64,000 nt of DNA from Calliopum simillimum (Eukaryota > Arthropoda > Insecta > Diptera > Lauxaniidae). Below the pieces are notes generated by a model that did no database searches, was not told the origin of the DNA, and saw nothing but the letters and a program-made list of their open reading frames with translations. The stretch covers positions 49,293,948 to 49,357,947 of the forward strand of contig OX638370.1 in the NCBI GenBank assembly GCA_951812925.1, written 5' to 3'. Below, piece by piece: positions 34,658 through 45,850 of this stretch. Both the position numbers and the translations under genes were made by a program. Within the stretch, counting starts at the first letter, position 1; every line of letters begins with the position of its first letter.

Positions 34658-36630
34658 ATGTATGTTTTATATAGTATAAAAAGTTAATGTTCTTGAACAA
34701 AAAAAAAAAAAACTGAAAGAAATGATAACAAAAATTCTGTATATAAAAAATATCGTTTAAATTAGAATTAGCCCAGAAAAATTCGGATTTTTCTGCAAAA
34801 TAAATCCAAATAAATATTTTCACTAGGATGAAATTAACTTATGTGCCTAAAAAAAGTTATTCAAGGTCAAAGGTCGAAAAAATAATTTTTTTTCCAAATA
34901 TCAAACTCACGGTTACTTTTTCAGAAAAAAAAAATTCTACACAATTTTGTAGCCCTGGAAATTTTCTATAGAAGAACTTCTTAGTTTTCGTACGAATTAC
35001 AGTTTGGCAAAGATTGGTAATGCATACATGCGGCATTTGAGTGTACATAATAATATGTTGATTTTTAAATTGTCATAGTTAATGAATAATGAGTCGGACG
35101 AAAAAAACAAAACTATCTGTTTATACCCAAGGGGAAAAGAAGTGCTTCAAAAACCCTTCTGAAGTGCATCCTTTTCACCAATAAGCGCTTCCGCTCCGTA
35201 AGAACAATACTTTCTTTTTAACATTGCATGTCATAGGATGTAAGCGAGCAAAAGCTTACCGCAGCCTTACCAAAAAAGAGTTTTTAAAGCGCTTATTTGT
35301 AATGCTGCGGTAAGCGTTTTTTCAATAAAATTAAAAAAAAGAAAAAAAAAAAAACTGGCCGCGCCAGGATTTGAATCCACGACCCTCCGCGTGCTAGATA
35401 TTTTTTTCCTTACATTTACCAACCCTTTAGACCGCTCCATCAACGCCCGATGATGTGAAGAGGTATTAAATTTGTATATTAACCAAATGTTACATTACAT
35501 AGAATCATTGTGCAATCAGTTTCAATTCAAGTAAGCAAAAGTAAATAAAAATGAGAAATTAAAATAGAAAAGTGAAATAAAAAAGGTTGAATAAAAAATA
35601 TTTTAATAAAAAAAAAAATAAAGCAAAAACAAATAAAAAAACCGAAAAAAAAATCACTCGGGCTGGGTTCGAACTCACGTTGTTCTTACTGCAGCCTTAT
35701 ATGGAATCAATTTCAATTCGGTTAAACAAAAGTAAATTAATAAGAGAAAGGAAAATAGAAAAGTGAAATAAAAGATGTTGAATAAAAAATATTTAAATAA
35801 AAAAATAAAATAAAGCAAAAATAAAGTCAAAAAAAGTAAAAAAAAAAATCTCCCGGGCTGGGTTCGAACTCACGTTGTTCTTACTTCAGCCTTATAAAAA
35901 ATCATTGTGATAGTGCTTCTAAATTTCTATGGGGACAAGCACTTTTGAAGTGCTTGGATCAGAAGCGCTAGAAATTTTTCCTCTTGGGTAGGGTATTGTA
36001 TGCCGTATAAATGATAAGCAATGTATGCACGCATACAATTTCCCGTTTAGGAGCTTTTCAATAAAAATTAAGAAAAATTTTTGAACGTTTTTTAACGTTT
36101 AAATGGTAAATTGTAGGTGTACATACATTGCTTATCATTTAAAGGGTATACAATAGTTTTCTTTTTTCGTCATCATTTGTGAGTTATTGTAATTTAAAAA
36201 TCAGCATATTACTATGTACACTTAAATGCCACATGTATGCATTACCAAGCTTCGCCAATTTTTTAATTGGAATATCTCCTAAACTCTAATTCGTACGAAA
36301 ACAATTCCAGAGTCTTTTCTATAGAAAATTTTTAGGGCTACAAAATTATCTGGAACTATTTTTCTGAAAAAGTAACCGTTAGTGTAATATTTGCAAAAAA
36401 CAGATTTTTTAGATCTTTGACCTTGACTGGGTGTAAGATTTAGCTATGAACTTTTCTCACTTTATTTTTCATGCATAAATTAAGATAATTCTGGTGAAAA
36501 AATTTTACTTGGATTTATTCTGCAGAAATAAATAAAAAATTTTTGTTACCATTTTTGTCTGTGTTTTTTTTGTTAAAGAACATGAATATTTTATAGTATA
36601 TAAAACATACATGATCTATATTTAATAGTA
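34658..36630. repeat. Fold-back repeat with a loop full of tRNA-like units
   Basis: Left arm 34658-35130 and right arm 36130-36630 are inverted copies (AAACATACAT/ATGTATGTTT ends, TTTCTATAGAA, GTACGAATTA, CATACATGCGGCATTTGAG). They are diverged and contain small indels. The loop 35140-36000 holds AAGTGCTT-type hairpins and the tandem tRNA-like units described separately. Confidence 0.65.
35345..35900 (-). repeat. Three tRNA-like units in tandem
   Basis: Minus-strand B-box-like words occur three times: GGATTCAAATCC (35367-35378), and GAGTTCGAACCCAGCC at about 35662 and 35858. Each is followed, toward lower coordinates, by A-rich sequence with AAATAAAAAA. The 35356-35455 unit also has a GATGGAGCGGTCTAAAGGG A-box-like segment, separated from the B-box by an unusually long interval. 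They resemble decayed tRNA pseudogenes or SINE heads in tandem. Confidence 0.5.
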
Positions 36631-36873
36631 TATAAAACATACATGATCTATATTTAATATGTATGTATTAGGGTGGGCAACCCCCCTATGTGAAAGCTCA
36701 TTCAATTCTATGAATATTTGTCCAAGGAACCATTCAACTTTAGTTCGGCGCATTTTCGATCGAAAATTTTACCTTGCATTTAATATTTTTTTTTTTATTT
36801 TCATACTTAATTTTAAAAATGCTCATAGAGACAAAAGTAATGTCATAATATGATTTGGCTGATATTCTGCCAA

Positions 36874-38005
36874 TCTATACTATTTGTATAAAATTGCTCA
36901 TATGAAAACCCTATGTAACGATTTGGTGCAAAATATACCGAACCGATTTTAATAATGTTTTTTTTAAAACGTTCTAAGTGTAAAAAGGAAGAGGATTGTA
37001 TACTTATTTTTTTGGTATTTATATGATAAACCTTTTTTTTTTTAGTATGAAGTTGTTGAAAAAATTCATTGCTTGCATGAAAATTATCGTTTTCATTTCA
37101 GTCGCTATAGCTTGCTGCGCCATGAGTTATGTGTTGTTGTTGTCTCTTCCGTCTCTTTCATTTATTGGTTTTTTTTTATTCTTGATGTTGTGTTGTTGAT
37201 GAGAGCAAAAATGAGAGTGATTTCGTCAGTGATGCCAACTCAATATTTTCAATATTTTTGGCCTTTTAACGATGTTTTACATGTTTTTCAATATTTTCAA
37301 TTCTTTTTGACTTTTTTCAATTCTTTTTGAGTTTTTTCGATATTTTGGATGTTTTTCGAAAACCTGGACTTTGACCGATTTCTTCGATGTACATATTTTT
37401 CGAAACTTCTGATTTTGTTTCGATATATTGGATGTTTTGTTTTTAGACTTTTAACGATTTCTTCAATGTGTTTCAATATTTTTCGACATTTTTGGACTTT
37501 AACCGATATTTTGGATGTTTTTCTATAAACTTTTGAACCCTTTTCGATATATTGAATATTTTTCGATATATGTATTTGGACTTTCACCGATATTTTAAAT
37601 GTTTTTCGAAACTTTTGGACTTCACCGATATTTTGGATGTTTTTCGTTATATTTGGACTTTTACCTATACTTTAGATGTTCTTCTATACTTTTAGACTTT
37701 TGCCGATATTTAAGATGTTTTTCGATACAATTAAGCTTTTACCGATTTCTTCAGTGTATTTCGATACTTTTGGACATTTACCGATATTTTGGAAGTTTTT
37801 CCATAAACTGGAACTCTTACCGATTTCTTCAATGTATTTTTTAATATTTTGCGATACTTTTGGAATTTTACCGATAAAATAAATATATCGGAGCATCTGT
37901 TTGTGGAACATTGTTTTAAAAAATAATAAAAAGTTTTCGTTATTAGCGTTTTTGTGCAAACTGGCTTTTTATTAAAACCCGTGCAACGCCGGGTAAAACA
38001 GCTAG
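36874..38005 (+). mobile_element. Non-autonomous Helitron, 1.13 kb
   Basis: Begins TCTATACTATTTGTATAAAA and ends AAAACAGCTAG. About 11 bases upstream of the end is a hairpin, ACCCG...CGGGT (37977-37994). It sits between A and T, and the flanks CTGCCAA and TAAGCAATGAAATTA rejoin to match the uninterrupted family member at 56588-56612. TC start, CTAG end, terminal hairpin and A/T target are the Helitron hallmarks. The interior from about 37230 is a tandem array; no Rep/helicase is present. Confidence 0.85.
37230..37890. repeat. ~45-bp minisatellite inside the Helitron
   Basis: Imperfect head-to-tail units of about 45 bases run through this segment, with the recurring word ACCGATATTTTGGATGTTTT and a TTTCGAAACTTTTGGAC part. 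Because the period is near a multiple of three, open frames on both strands show a 15-residue repeat; these are not genes. Confidence 0.75.
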
Positions 38006-38113
38006 TAAGCAATGAAATTAAGTTTTGTCTACACGAAAAGTTTAGCTGATGATGTGGAATTGATGATATGTATTTGAAAAAGTGATGTCGATCAAATAGC
38101 CGATTATTATGAC

Positions 38114-40397
38114 CAGGGCTCGGATTTTAATGACCTAAAAAACTTGGAAAAATTACCTAAAAAAAATGACAAAATGCCATTAAAAACCATAAAAAATACC
38201 CTAAAAAAATTAAAAAATGTCCAAAAAAAAAAACAGTGAATATTTTCAGTCTTTTTTAATAATATTTTTTATTAATTTGCGTTGCAATAAATTACAAAGT
38301 ACATTTTTAAATTTTCGAATTTGAAGGACCTTCTATTGTCGGTTAAAACGTTGCTATACATCGAAAAACTTCTTTCTACTTCTGCACTTACGAGAGGGGC
38401 ATATTTGAAAAATGGGATGTCGTTAACATCCAAACTTGATATTTGCTGGTTCTTACCAACACTTTTGCCACTTAATATATCAGCAATAGAGCACAAAATT
38501 GTATATCCAGAATTTTTCCTCAACACTTTAGTAAATTTAGTAAAAATTTTCTCACCAACATTGCCACGCACAGCGCTAAGCTTTTCTTTTACACTTTTAA
38601 TCAGAGCAATTCCATTTTCCATAGGCAATGATGCTGACTGCAAAGTTTCTATGGCTTGTGGTATGGATTGAAAATTCGCTTTGATGTACGCTAATTGATC
38701 CTTTATTTCATCACTAGAAAAATTTTCTTGAGCCTCTTTAATTGCTATGGCATCACGACAGTCAAATGTATTTACGACTTCTTTCACTGTTTCAAAATTG
38801 TCACAGTAGTATATGCACGCACTAAGCCATGTACCCCACCGCGTAATAACAGGCTCCGGGGGTAAAGGTATACCAGGAGCTAAAGTTTTAAATTGTTTTC
38901 TGCGTGATGGAGCTTTGACAAAAACTTTTTTTGTGTTTGAAATAAGTGCATTGACCATTGGGAAGTTTTCTCTTATTTTTTCTGCAACTCTATGCAAACC
39001 ATGAGCCAAGCATGTAACATGTACTAATTTTGGATAAAATTTTTTGATGGATTTACCTGCTTTAAGCATGTATGGAGCTGCATCTGTTGCAAAAAGCAGG
39101 ACGTTCTCATGTTTTACACCTATATGCCATAAGAGAAAATTTGTTAAATTATTTTAAAATAATATGTGCTGAAGATTTACCTTGCGGCCAAAGTAAAAAC
39201 ATTGATCTGTCGAAAAGTTGGCATATGTTTGAGGAATCGACTTTTTCCAGAATTTCAGAAGTCAATAAGAATATTTTGCTGGGTCCATCAGACTTCATTG
39301 TACCAACTATTACATTGGCAACAAATCTTCCTTCAGCGTCACTGGTTTCATCAATGGAAACGAAAATTTTATTGTCACCAACATTTTTCCTTATTTTGTC
39401 CATAGTTTCATTATAGCACAAGGGGATATAATTCTTTCGTAACGTTGATTCATCTGGAATATTACGGCCCATGGTCCTCTCCAGAAAGCTTCTCAACTTT
39501 GAATTATTAATTTTGCTTAATGGAATGTTTGCAGATATTAGTACGTCACAAAATTCGTGAAAAAACGCTGAGGAGCTTTTGGATGCAGCTTCAAACATAA
39601 GGGATTGCTTCGCTGTTCTTTTTTGAATGCAATCTAATGCTCTTTTATGTTTTTGCCGTGCTACATGTTGTTGTACTGTAAATTTTTTTTCAGCAATAAC
39701 TTTTATTTCACATATTTTACAAAAAAGTATTTTGCCATCAGTTGTAAATATATTTTCGCCGAATTCGTCGACAAATTTTTTTAAACGTAACTAGTTGGAA
39801 ACTTTTTGTTTTGGCATTTTCAAGAACCAAAGCAATTTGTTTAAAAAAGACAACTGAATTGAACTCTACAAAAATAACGGTCCGCCAAATGTATAGAAAA
39901 ATATACAAATACAACGATAATTAATAGGAATATAGCGAGTGTCTTTTAAAGTGTTTATCGGATGTAATTCAAAGAGTAAGAAAGAGACAAACCTAAGCCG
40001 AAAAATATATACGTAACACAAAGATGTCACTTTTTAGTAAAATGTTACATTTCAGTGTTGAAAATTGGTAAAAACAAAAAACAATGATGCAACGCTTTCC
40101 AATTTAATACTTGACAGATATATAAAATTCCACTAAAAATACTCGAAAAATGCCGTAAACTATGGAAAATGTCATAAAAACAAAAATATATATGAAAATG
40201 TACAAAAATGACTCAAAAAATGACATAAACCATGAAAAATGACCTAAAAACCAAAAATGGCTAAAAAATGAAAAAAAAATGCCCTAAAAACTTTTTGGTT
40301 TTGAAACGTGGGGATCATGAACGGTGTTTCTGCATTATCAGAAAACGTCTATGTAAGAGCAGAAAAAAGATGACATTTCATCGAAATCCGAGCCCTG
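38114..40397 (-). mobile_element. hAT element, 2284 bp, with near-intact transposase
   Basis: Left TIR CAGGGCTCGGATTTTAATG and right TIR (inverse of CAGGGCTCGGATTTCGATG) are flanked by a perfect 8-bp target duplication ATTATGAC (38106-38113, 40398-40405). Both subterminal regions (38130-38235, 40130-40290) are dense in AAAAATGACCTAAAAA-like words, probable transposase-binding repeats. A single gene on the minus strand fills most of the rest. Confidence 0.93.
38272..39817 (-). CDS. hAT transposase, one intron, one early stop
   Basis: Catalyses cut-and-paste transposition. From ATG at 39817 the frame has a TAG at codon 9, then a BED-type finger (FCKICEIKV...[11 protein letters not shown]), the DDE core beginning [13 protein letters not shown], and an 848-base second exon. 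That exon has [24 protein letters not shown] and the C-terminal hAT dimerisation segment [16 protein letters not shown] 61-bp intron (39120-39180, GTAAAT...ATATAG) joins [10 protein letters not shown] in frame. With the intron out, about 494 codons read through apart from the one stop. Use of a downstream start is possible. Probably recently active or maintained. Confidence 0.88.
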
Positions 40398-40640
40398 ATT
40401 ATGACCAACTTTCAAAATAAACGATTCATATTTTTAGATGAATTTTTTCAAACAAAACACCAACCTAGGATGAAAGTTCATTCAATTCTATAAATATTTG
40501 CCCATGAAACCATACCTCTTCGTTCAACTTAAGTTCGGCGCATGTTTGATTGAAAATTTTACCTTGCGCCTAGTATTTATTTTAATGCTAAATTTTCAAA
40601 ATCCTTGTAGAGACAAAAGTAATGTCATAATCACACCTCT

Positions 40641-41394
40641 CCCCACGTGTTTTAAATAAAAAGTGCTTGCACCCGAAATGTTTTTTTGGGGAAATATGCG
40701 GAATGCCTCTAGGATCAAACATATATAGCTCTTTTTTCAAAGTGAACGGCACTTTTTCAAACCAGGGCCTAAAAACCCATTTTTTAACACTGTGCTCTAT
40801 ACTAAAACAAAAAAAAAAAAAGTTTACTAAAACGAATATAAAAAAAGAGTATGCAGAAAGTAACCTGCTTGTCCGTAGATTAAAAAACAGTAAACTGAAA
40901 AACCCTACAAAGTATCGTTTACGAGATATTGCGTTTTTACTTAATTTTTTGTGTTTCTATTAAAAAATTTAGTTTTTGCGTACAAAAAAAATAATGGTCA
41001 ATACATAGAAACGAAAATAGTCAATTCTAATGTATTTTTTGATGCTAAATCCGAATCTGGTCTTAAAATTGCTCTATCACTTCTGGATTTTGAGATATTC
41101 TAACCTGAAATTTTGACATGTACGATTTTTTCACAACTTTTGAGGTAATATTATCAGACCAGGTAATTGTTTGTCTTAAAACTTGATAAGTTTCATTATT
41201 TTTCTTTAAAACTCATTTTAATTTATACCAATATCTTCATTTTCCTCCGAAATATCCTTACCTAAAAAAAGTTCAAAAAATGCACGAAATACGCCATTGC
41301 CAACACTGGTTGATTTATATGGAAAGTTCTTAAAAAGGATTATGATGTTTAAGAATGGAGAAAATTTTGGTAAATATTAATCATTGTCACTCGG
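40641..41394. other. Unassigned intron sequence
   Basis: AT-rich, no gene. The 98-residue frame at 40667-40963 has no recognisable motif and low-complexity Lys runs. 41040-41110 shares wording (GATGCTAAATCCGAATCTGG) with 43690-43730 and 60020-60060, so it is old repeat DNA. Confidence 0.4.
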
Positions 41395-41489
41395 TGTGTA
41401 TATACATATTATGTACACATATATATGTATATACGTACATATATATACTTGTATATGTATATATGTGAAATATATATACATGGATATTA
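41395..41489. repeat. AT microsatellite, left arm of an inverted duplication
   Basis: GTGTGTATATACATATTATG... through to ATACATGGATATTA. Its inverted copy is split between 43842-43876 and 45522-45595 by the palindrome at 43877-45521, and thus it serves as the uninterrupted reference. Confidence 0.7.
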
Positions 41490-42000
41490 GGGTGGGCCGA
41501 TTTGAAAACTGATCTCGGCTACCCCCCTATGTTAAAGTTCATTCAATTCTATGAATATTTGCCCCAGGAACTATGTCTCTGCGTTCAACTTTAGTTCGGC
41601 GAATTTTTGATGGAAAATTTTACCTTTTATGAATATTTTTTTTATTTTCATAGTAAATTTTAAAAATTTTTATAAAAACAAAAGTAATGTCATTATATGA
41701 TTTGGCTGGTATGCTGTCAGTAATCAATTGAATTGGATTTTGTTTACACAGAAAGTTCACTTGATGGTGTGGAACTGATGCTTTATATTTAAAAAACTGA
41801 TATGGGTTAAATAGCCGATTATTATGACCGACTTTGAAAATAAACGATTCATATTTTTGGATGAATTTTTTCAAACAAACAAAATTTTCGATCAAAAATG
41901 CGCCTAACTAAAGTTGAACGCAGAGGTATAGTTCCTTGGGCTTTCACATAGGGGGGTAGCCGAGGTCGATAAAATTTCGTCCATACAATTTGGCCCACCC
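41490..42000. mobile_element. GGGTGGGC-TIR element, 511 bp
   Basis: GGGTGGGCC at 41490 and GGCCCACCC to 42000 are flanked by TA (41488-41489, 42001-42002). Inside both ends are GGCTACCCCCCTATG and its inverse, AGTTCGGCG-type words and TCATTCAATTCTATGAATATTTG. It is a short internal-deletion form of the family also at 36671, 45850-46809 and 56354-57836. Confidence 0.8.
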
Positions 42001-42002
42001 TA

Positions 42003-43841
42003 ATGGAAATATATATTAGAGAGGATCAATTCATTTTTTGACTTGGTAACATCCAGTTTCGGATTCTACGTCAAATTTCGTGTAAAAAACTCCTGGGGAC
42101 CATATATGTGCGGTGAATTTCGAAGCGCCTTAAAATCGTTTGAAGTTTTGAGTGTTTTTTTCTACTGCGAGATTGTCTTTGAAAATTTAGATCTTCCGAA
42201 CGATTTATTGTAGTACAATGATCTTGGTTTCCTTAAAAAGGTGTTGCTGCGTTTTATCAATTTATGGCTAATTTTTTGAAAAATTTCATCGGGTTCTAAA
42301 GTTATGACCTTCTGAATGAAGATATATCAAAAATTTATACTAAATGCATTAGAAATCACATCTTCTTCGAATAAAAAATTTTAAATTTTAAATTTTTTTA
42401 TAGTGCATAAAATCACCTTTCTTACGAGGGTCTATTCATCAAGATACGACTAGCCATTCCAAAGCTATGACACTTTTGAATGAAGTCAGTTGAGAACTTC
42501 ATACAAAGTGTATTAAAAATCACATCTTCTTCGAAAAAAAAAATTGTAACTTTAAAATTTTTTTATAGCGCATAAAAATACCTTTCCAACGCAGGTCTGC
42601 TTTTCAAGATACGGCTAGCCATTCTAAAGTTATGATATTTTGAATGAAAGCAGATTCTGAATTTAGTGTATGAACAAACGAAATATTTTTTCTGCTAATT
42701 TAGAAGCAAGTAATTTAGCAGGTTTATTCACTAAATCCGAAATAGAGTGGTCATTTTTCATCCGATCTTGGACCACGAGGGCTCAAAATTTTTGTAATAA
42801 AATACGTTATTGATGAAAATAATAAAATTTTTACTTTCTAAATTTTTTAGTCCGGAAATGGGTTCTGTATAATATTGAGAGATATCCTTTCATTAAAGGC
42901 TTATAACTTGGAGAGAAGGGACTTAATGTAAAAATGATTAAAGTACGGACTTTTGGTGATAGTTTTAGCTATCCGTATCAAATGACAAAAAATAATTTTA
43001 CTTTATGCTGTTTTAGATATTTAGCTTTAAGTAGGTCTCAAAAAAGTGTTTTCTTCACTTTTGGGAGCGAATAACTCAGGATCCTGACATTATACAACAA
43101 AATAATGTAATTTTTAAATGTTCATAACTTTTTAGAAAACAATTACAAGGGACTACTTGATAGCTCATTTTGAAGATAAAGAATGGTTTTAAATGTGTCG
43201 ATTAGTAAAAAAGGGCAGACGAATTTCGTCCGTACTGTATACAACCTCAAATATAGCCGAAAACCGAGATTTTTCGCTTTAAGTTTCATGGTGTGATTTT
43301 AAAGTTAACATAACTTTGCAGAGAAATATTGCAGATAAACATTTGATAGCTCAATTTAAAGCCAAAAGAAAGTACCAAATGTTTCTGGTAATAGAAATTC
43401 CCAAAAAAATTTTGTGTGTCCTGCATATAACATCCAATATAGCCAAAAATCGTGTTTTTGCACTTTTCTAACTTTTTAGGCAAAGATATCTCCGACAAAA
43501 AAAAAAAAAGATATCATTATCGGTTTGATTGAGTTTTCAAGGAAAAAACTAGGGCTATTAACTGTCATACCAGATTTTACGGCATAATATTACCTTATCT
43601 TGTTATATAACTTCAAAAATAGGAAAAAAAATGGTGTCCTTTAAACATATATGTAAGGATATCTCAAAGTCCAGACGTAATAGAGCAATTCTAATACCGG
43701 AATCGGATTAAGCATCAAAAACCACATCTGGAATGACTACTTTCGTTTCCGGTTTTTGTTTGTGTTGTTCTTAAATACGAAAAAACCGATTTTTTTTAAA
43801 AATAAATGGTGCGGAAACGATACCTTTTATATGTATGTATG
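42003..43841. other. Unassigned old repeat DNA
   Basis: No gene. 42330-42650 contains two tandem diverged copies of a ~180-bp unit (AAATCACATCTTCTTCGAA at 42354 and 42520). 42660-42790 matches 47370-47480 (TTTTTCTGCTAATTTAG, CAAAATTTTTGTAATAAAA). The rest is unassigned. Confidence 0.45.
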
Positions 43842-43876
43842 TATATATATATCCATGTATATATATCTCACATATA

Positions 43877-45521
43877 TGGGACATTCTTTTACAAATCGAA
43901 CATCAAATTAAACTTCACATTTTAGAATCGTCTGAAAATTTTTTTACTGCTTTAGTTTAGTAAATTAGTCGACACGTGTATCGGCATTTTGGCAAATAAT
44001 TTTTTTTTTTTGCAATTAGAACCATTCAAAGTTTTGGAAAAATTGGATAAAATACAAAAACACCTTGTATTCAAAATGCATTATCTCCGGTTCTACTGAA
44101 CGGATTAATATAATTTTTTTGACATATTTTTCCTTTTTACAAGAGCTTTTTATATAGCTATTTACATCCTTTCTATTTTGTTAATTAACTTGTGGTAATA
44201 ACAATTTAATTGTTTAAACAATATTTTCATGTTCGCGCCCAACACGAAGAAAATTTTAAAAAATACTACCTTGTGCGCTGTCCTTTTATCTAAAAAACGC
44301 ATATCTTAGAAAACTGGACACTTTAATAGATCCAAAGTTATTAAATATCTCACGGTGTTCAAACGACAGATTTAAATAAAATTTCAAATTACCAATTTCA
44401 CTGTTCAACGGCAAAAAATTATCTGAGTTCAGACCATGAAATTATTATTCCTTGCTATTGACATAAAAGAACTGCATTTACAAAATTTTTCCATCACGTC
44501 TCAATTTTCAGATAAATTGACAAATCAAAAATCACGACTTACATCCGCGCGAAATTAAATTAAAAAATTTTTATAAGTCAGATTTTTTAAAAAAAAAATG
44601 TCAAACGATTCAGAAAATAGCAACAATTTCAAATCTGAAAAAAATTTTGAAATCGGCCCGGCAGATTTTTTTGTATGCCCGTTTAATTGAGAAAATGTTC
44701 TGAAAAAACCATAAACCAACCATCTCTAATTACATAAATCTTGCCTAAATCAATACAAAATTAAAAAAAACTCTTCACAAGTTTGTGCGTCATTATTTTA
44801 ACTTTATTTTGATATCAAAAACTTAAGGATTGGACCATGAAAAACCAACTTATTTCCTTTTGAACAAAAAATGTACATACAGGAAGTCATACAAAAGCTA
44901 TTGAATTTTTGTATCATAACTACTTATGTCAATAGCAAGGAATAATAATTTCATGGTCTGAACTCAGATAATTTTTTGCCGTTGAACAGTGAAATTGGTA
45001 ATTTGAAATTTTATTTAAATCTGTCGTTTGAACACCGTGAGATATTTAATAACTTTGGATCTATTAAAGTGTCCAGTTTTCTAAGATATGCGTTTTTTAG
45101 ATAAAAGGACAGCGCACAAGGTAGTATTTTTTAAAATTTTCTTCGTGTTGGGCGCGAACATGAAAATATTGTTTAAACAATTAAATTGTTATTACCACAA
45201 GTTAATTAACAAAATAGAAAGGATGTAAATAGCTATATAAAAAGCTCTTGTAAAAAGGAAAAATATGTCAAAAAAATTATATTAATCCGTTCAGTAGAAC
45301 CGGAGATAATGCATTTTGAATACAAGGTGTTTTTGTATTTTATCCGATTTTTCCAAAACTTTGAATGGTTCTAATTGCAAAAAAAAAATTTTTTTGCCAA
45401 AATGCCGATACACGTGTCGACTAAATTGATGAGAAAATACTATATAAAAAAATTTACCCGATTTAAAAATTCGAAAAAAAAATTTTCCCGAAATCCGTTC
45501 GATTTGTAAAAGAATGTCCCA
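43877..45521. mobile_element. 1.65-kb palindromic MITE with TGGGACATTCTTTTAC ends
   Basis: Starts TGGGACATTCTTTTACAAAT and ends with its inverse. The arms (43877 to about 44480, about 44930 to 45521) are near-identical inverted copies, e.g. CATGTTCGCGCCCAACACG at 44230 and its inverse at 45160. A 55-base stretch near the left end (AACATCAAATTAAAC...) differs from the right (AATTTTCCCGAAATCC...). TA flanks both ends, and removing the element with one TA restores the microsatellite seen at 41395-41489. No coding capacity. Confidence 0.88.
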
Positions 45522-45850
45522 TATACATATACAAGTATATATATGTACGTATATACATATATATGTGTACATAATATGTATATACACACCGAGACATACT
45601 CAAAAATCGTTAAAAAAACTGAAAGGTCGAAAAAAAAACGGCTGGACGTTCGATTTCGCGGTTTGCGGATTTAGATACTAGAAGGGTCCCCCAACATTAT
45701 CCCTGAAAAAAATCGAGGGTGGTATTTCAAAAAGTTAAAATTTTTTAAAAACCACCGTGTAATACTACTCACAGAATTATTACATAGAAAACACGACTGA
45801 CTTGTTGTATAAATAAATAAAATAAAATAATTAAAAACTGTTCACTAACA
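45522..45850. other. Right arm of the AT microsatellite and unassigned sequence
   Basis: 45522-45595 is the inverted partner of 41395-41460. 45600-45850 has no match or gene that I can see. Confidence 0.45.

Larger units (their letters stand above)
36671..40640. mobile_element. GGGTGGGC-TIR element interrupted by a Helitron and a hAT
   Basis: Starts at TA|GGGTGGGCAACCCCCCTATG and matches the family at 41490-42000 and 56354-57836 up to 36873. It resumes at 38006-38113 after the Helitron, and again from 40398 after the hAT, to about 40633 (GTAATGTCATAAT). The right TIR is not present, so the copy is truncated or its end replaced. No protein of its own. Confidence 0.7.

Noticed and set aside
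37073..37959. Coiled-coil or repeat proteins suggested by long frames with 15-residue periodicity
   Set aside because: Frames exist on both strands because of a ~45-bp minisatellite inside a Helitron.
40667..40963. 98-residue protein
   Set aside because: No motif, Lys homopolymer from poly(A), no codon or context support.
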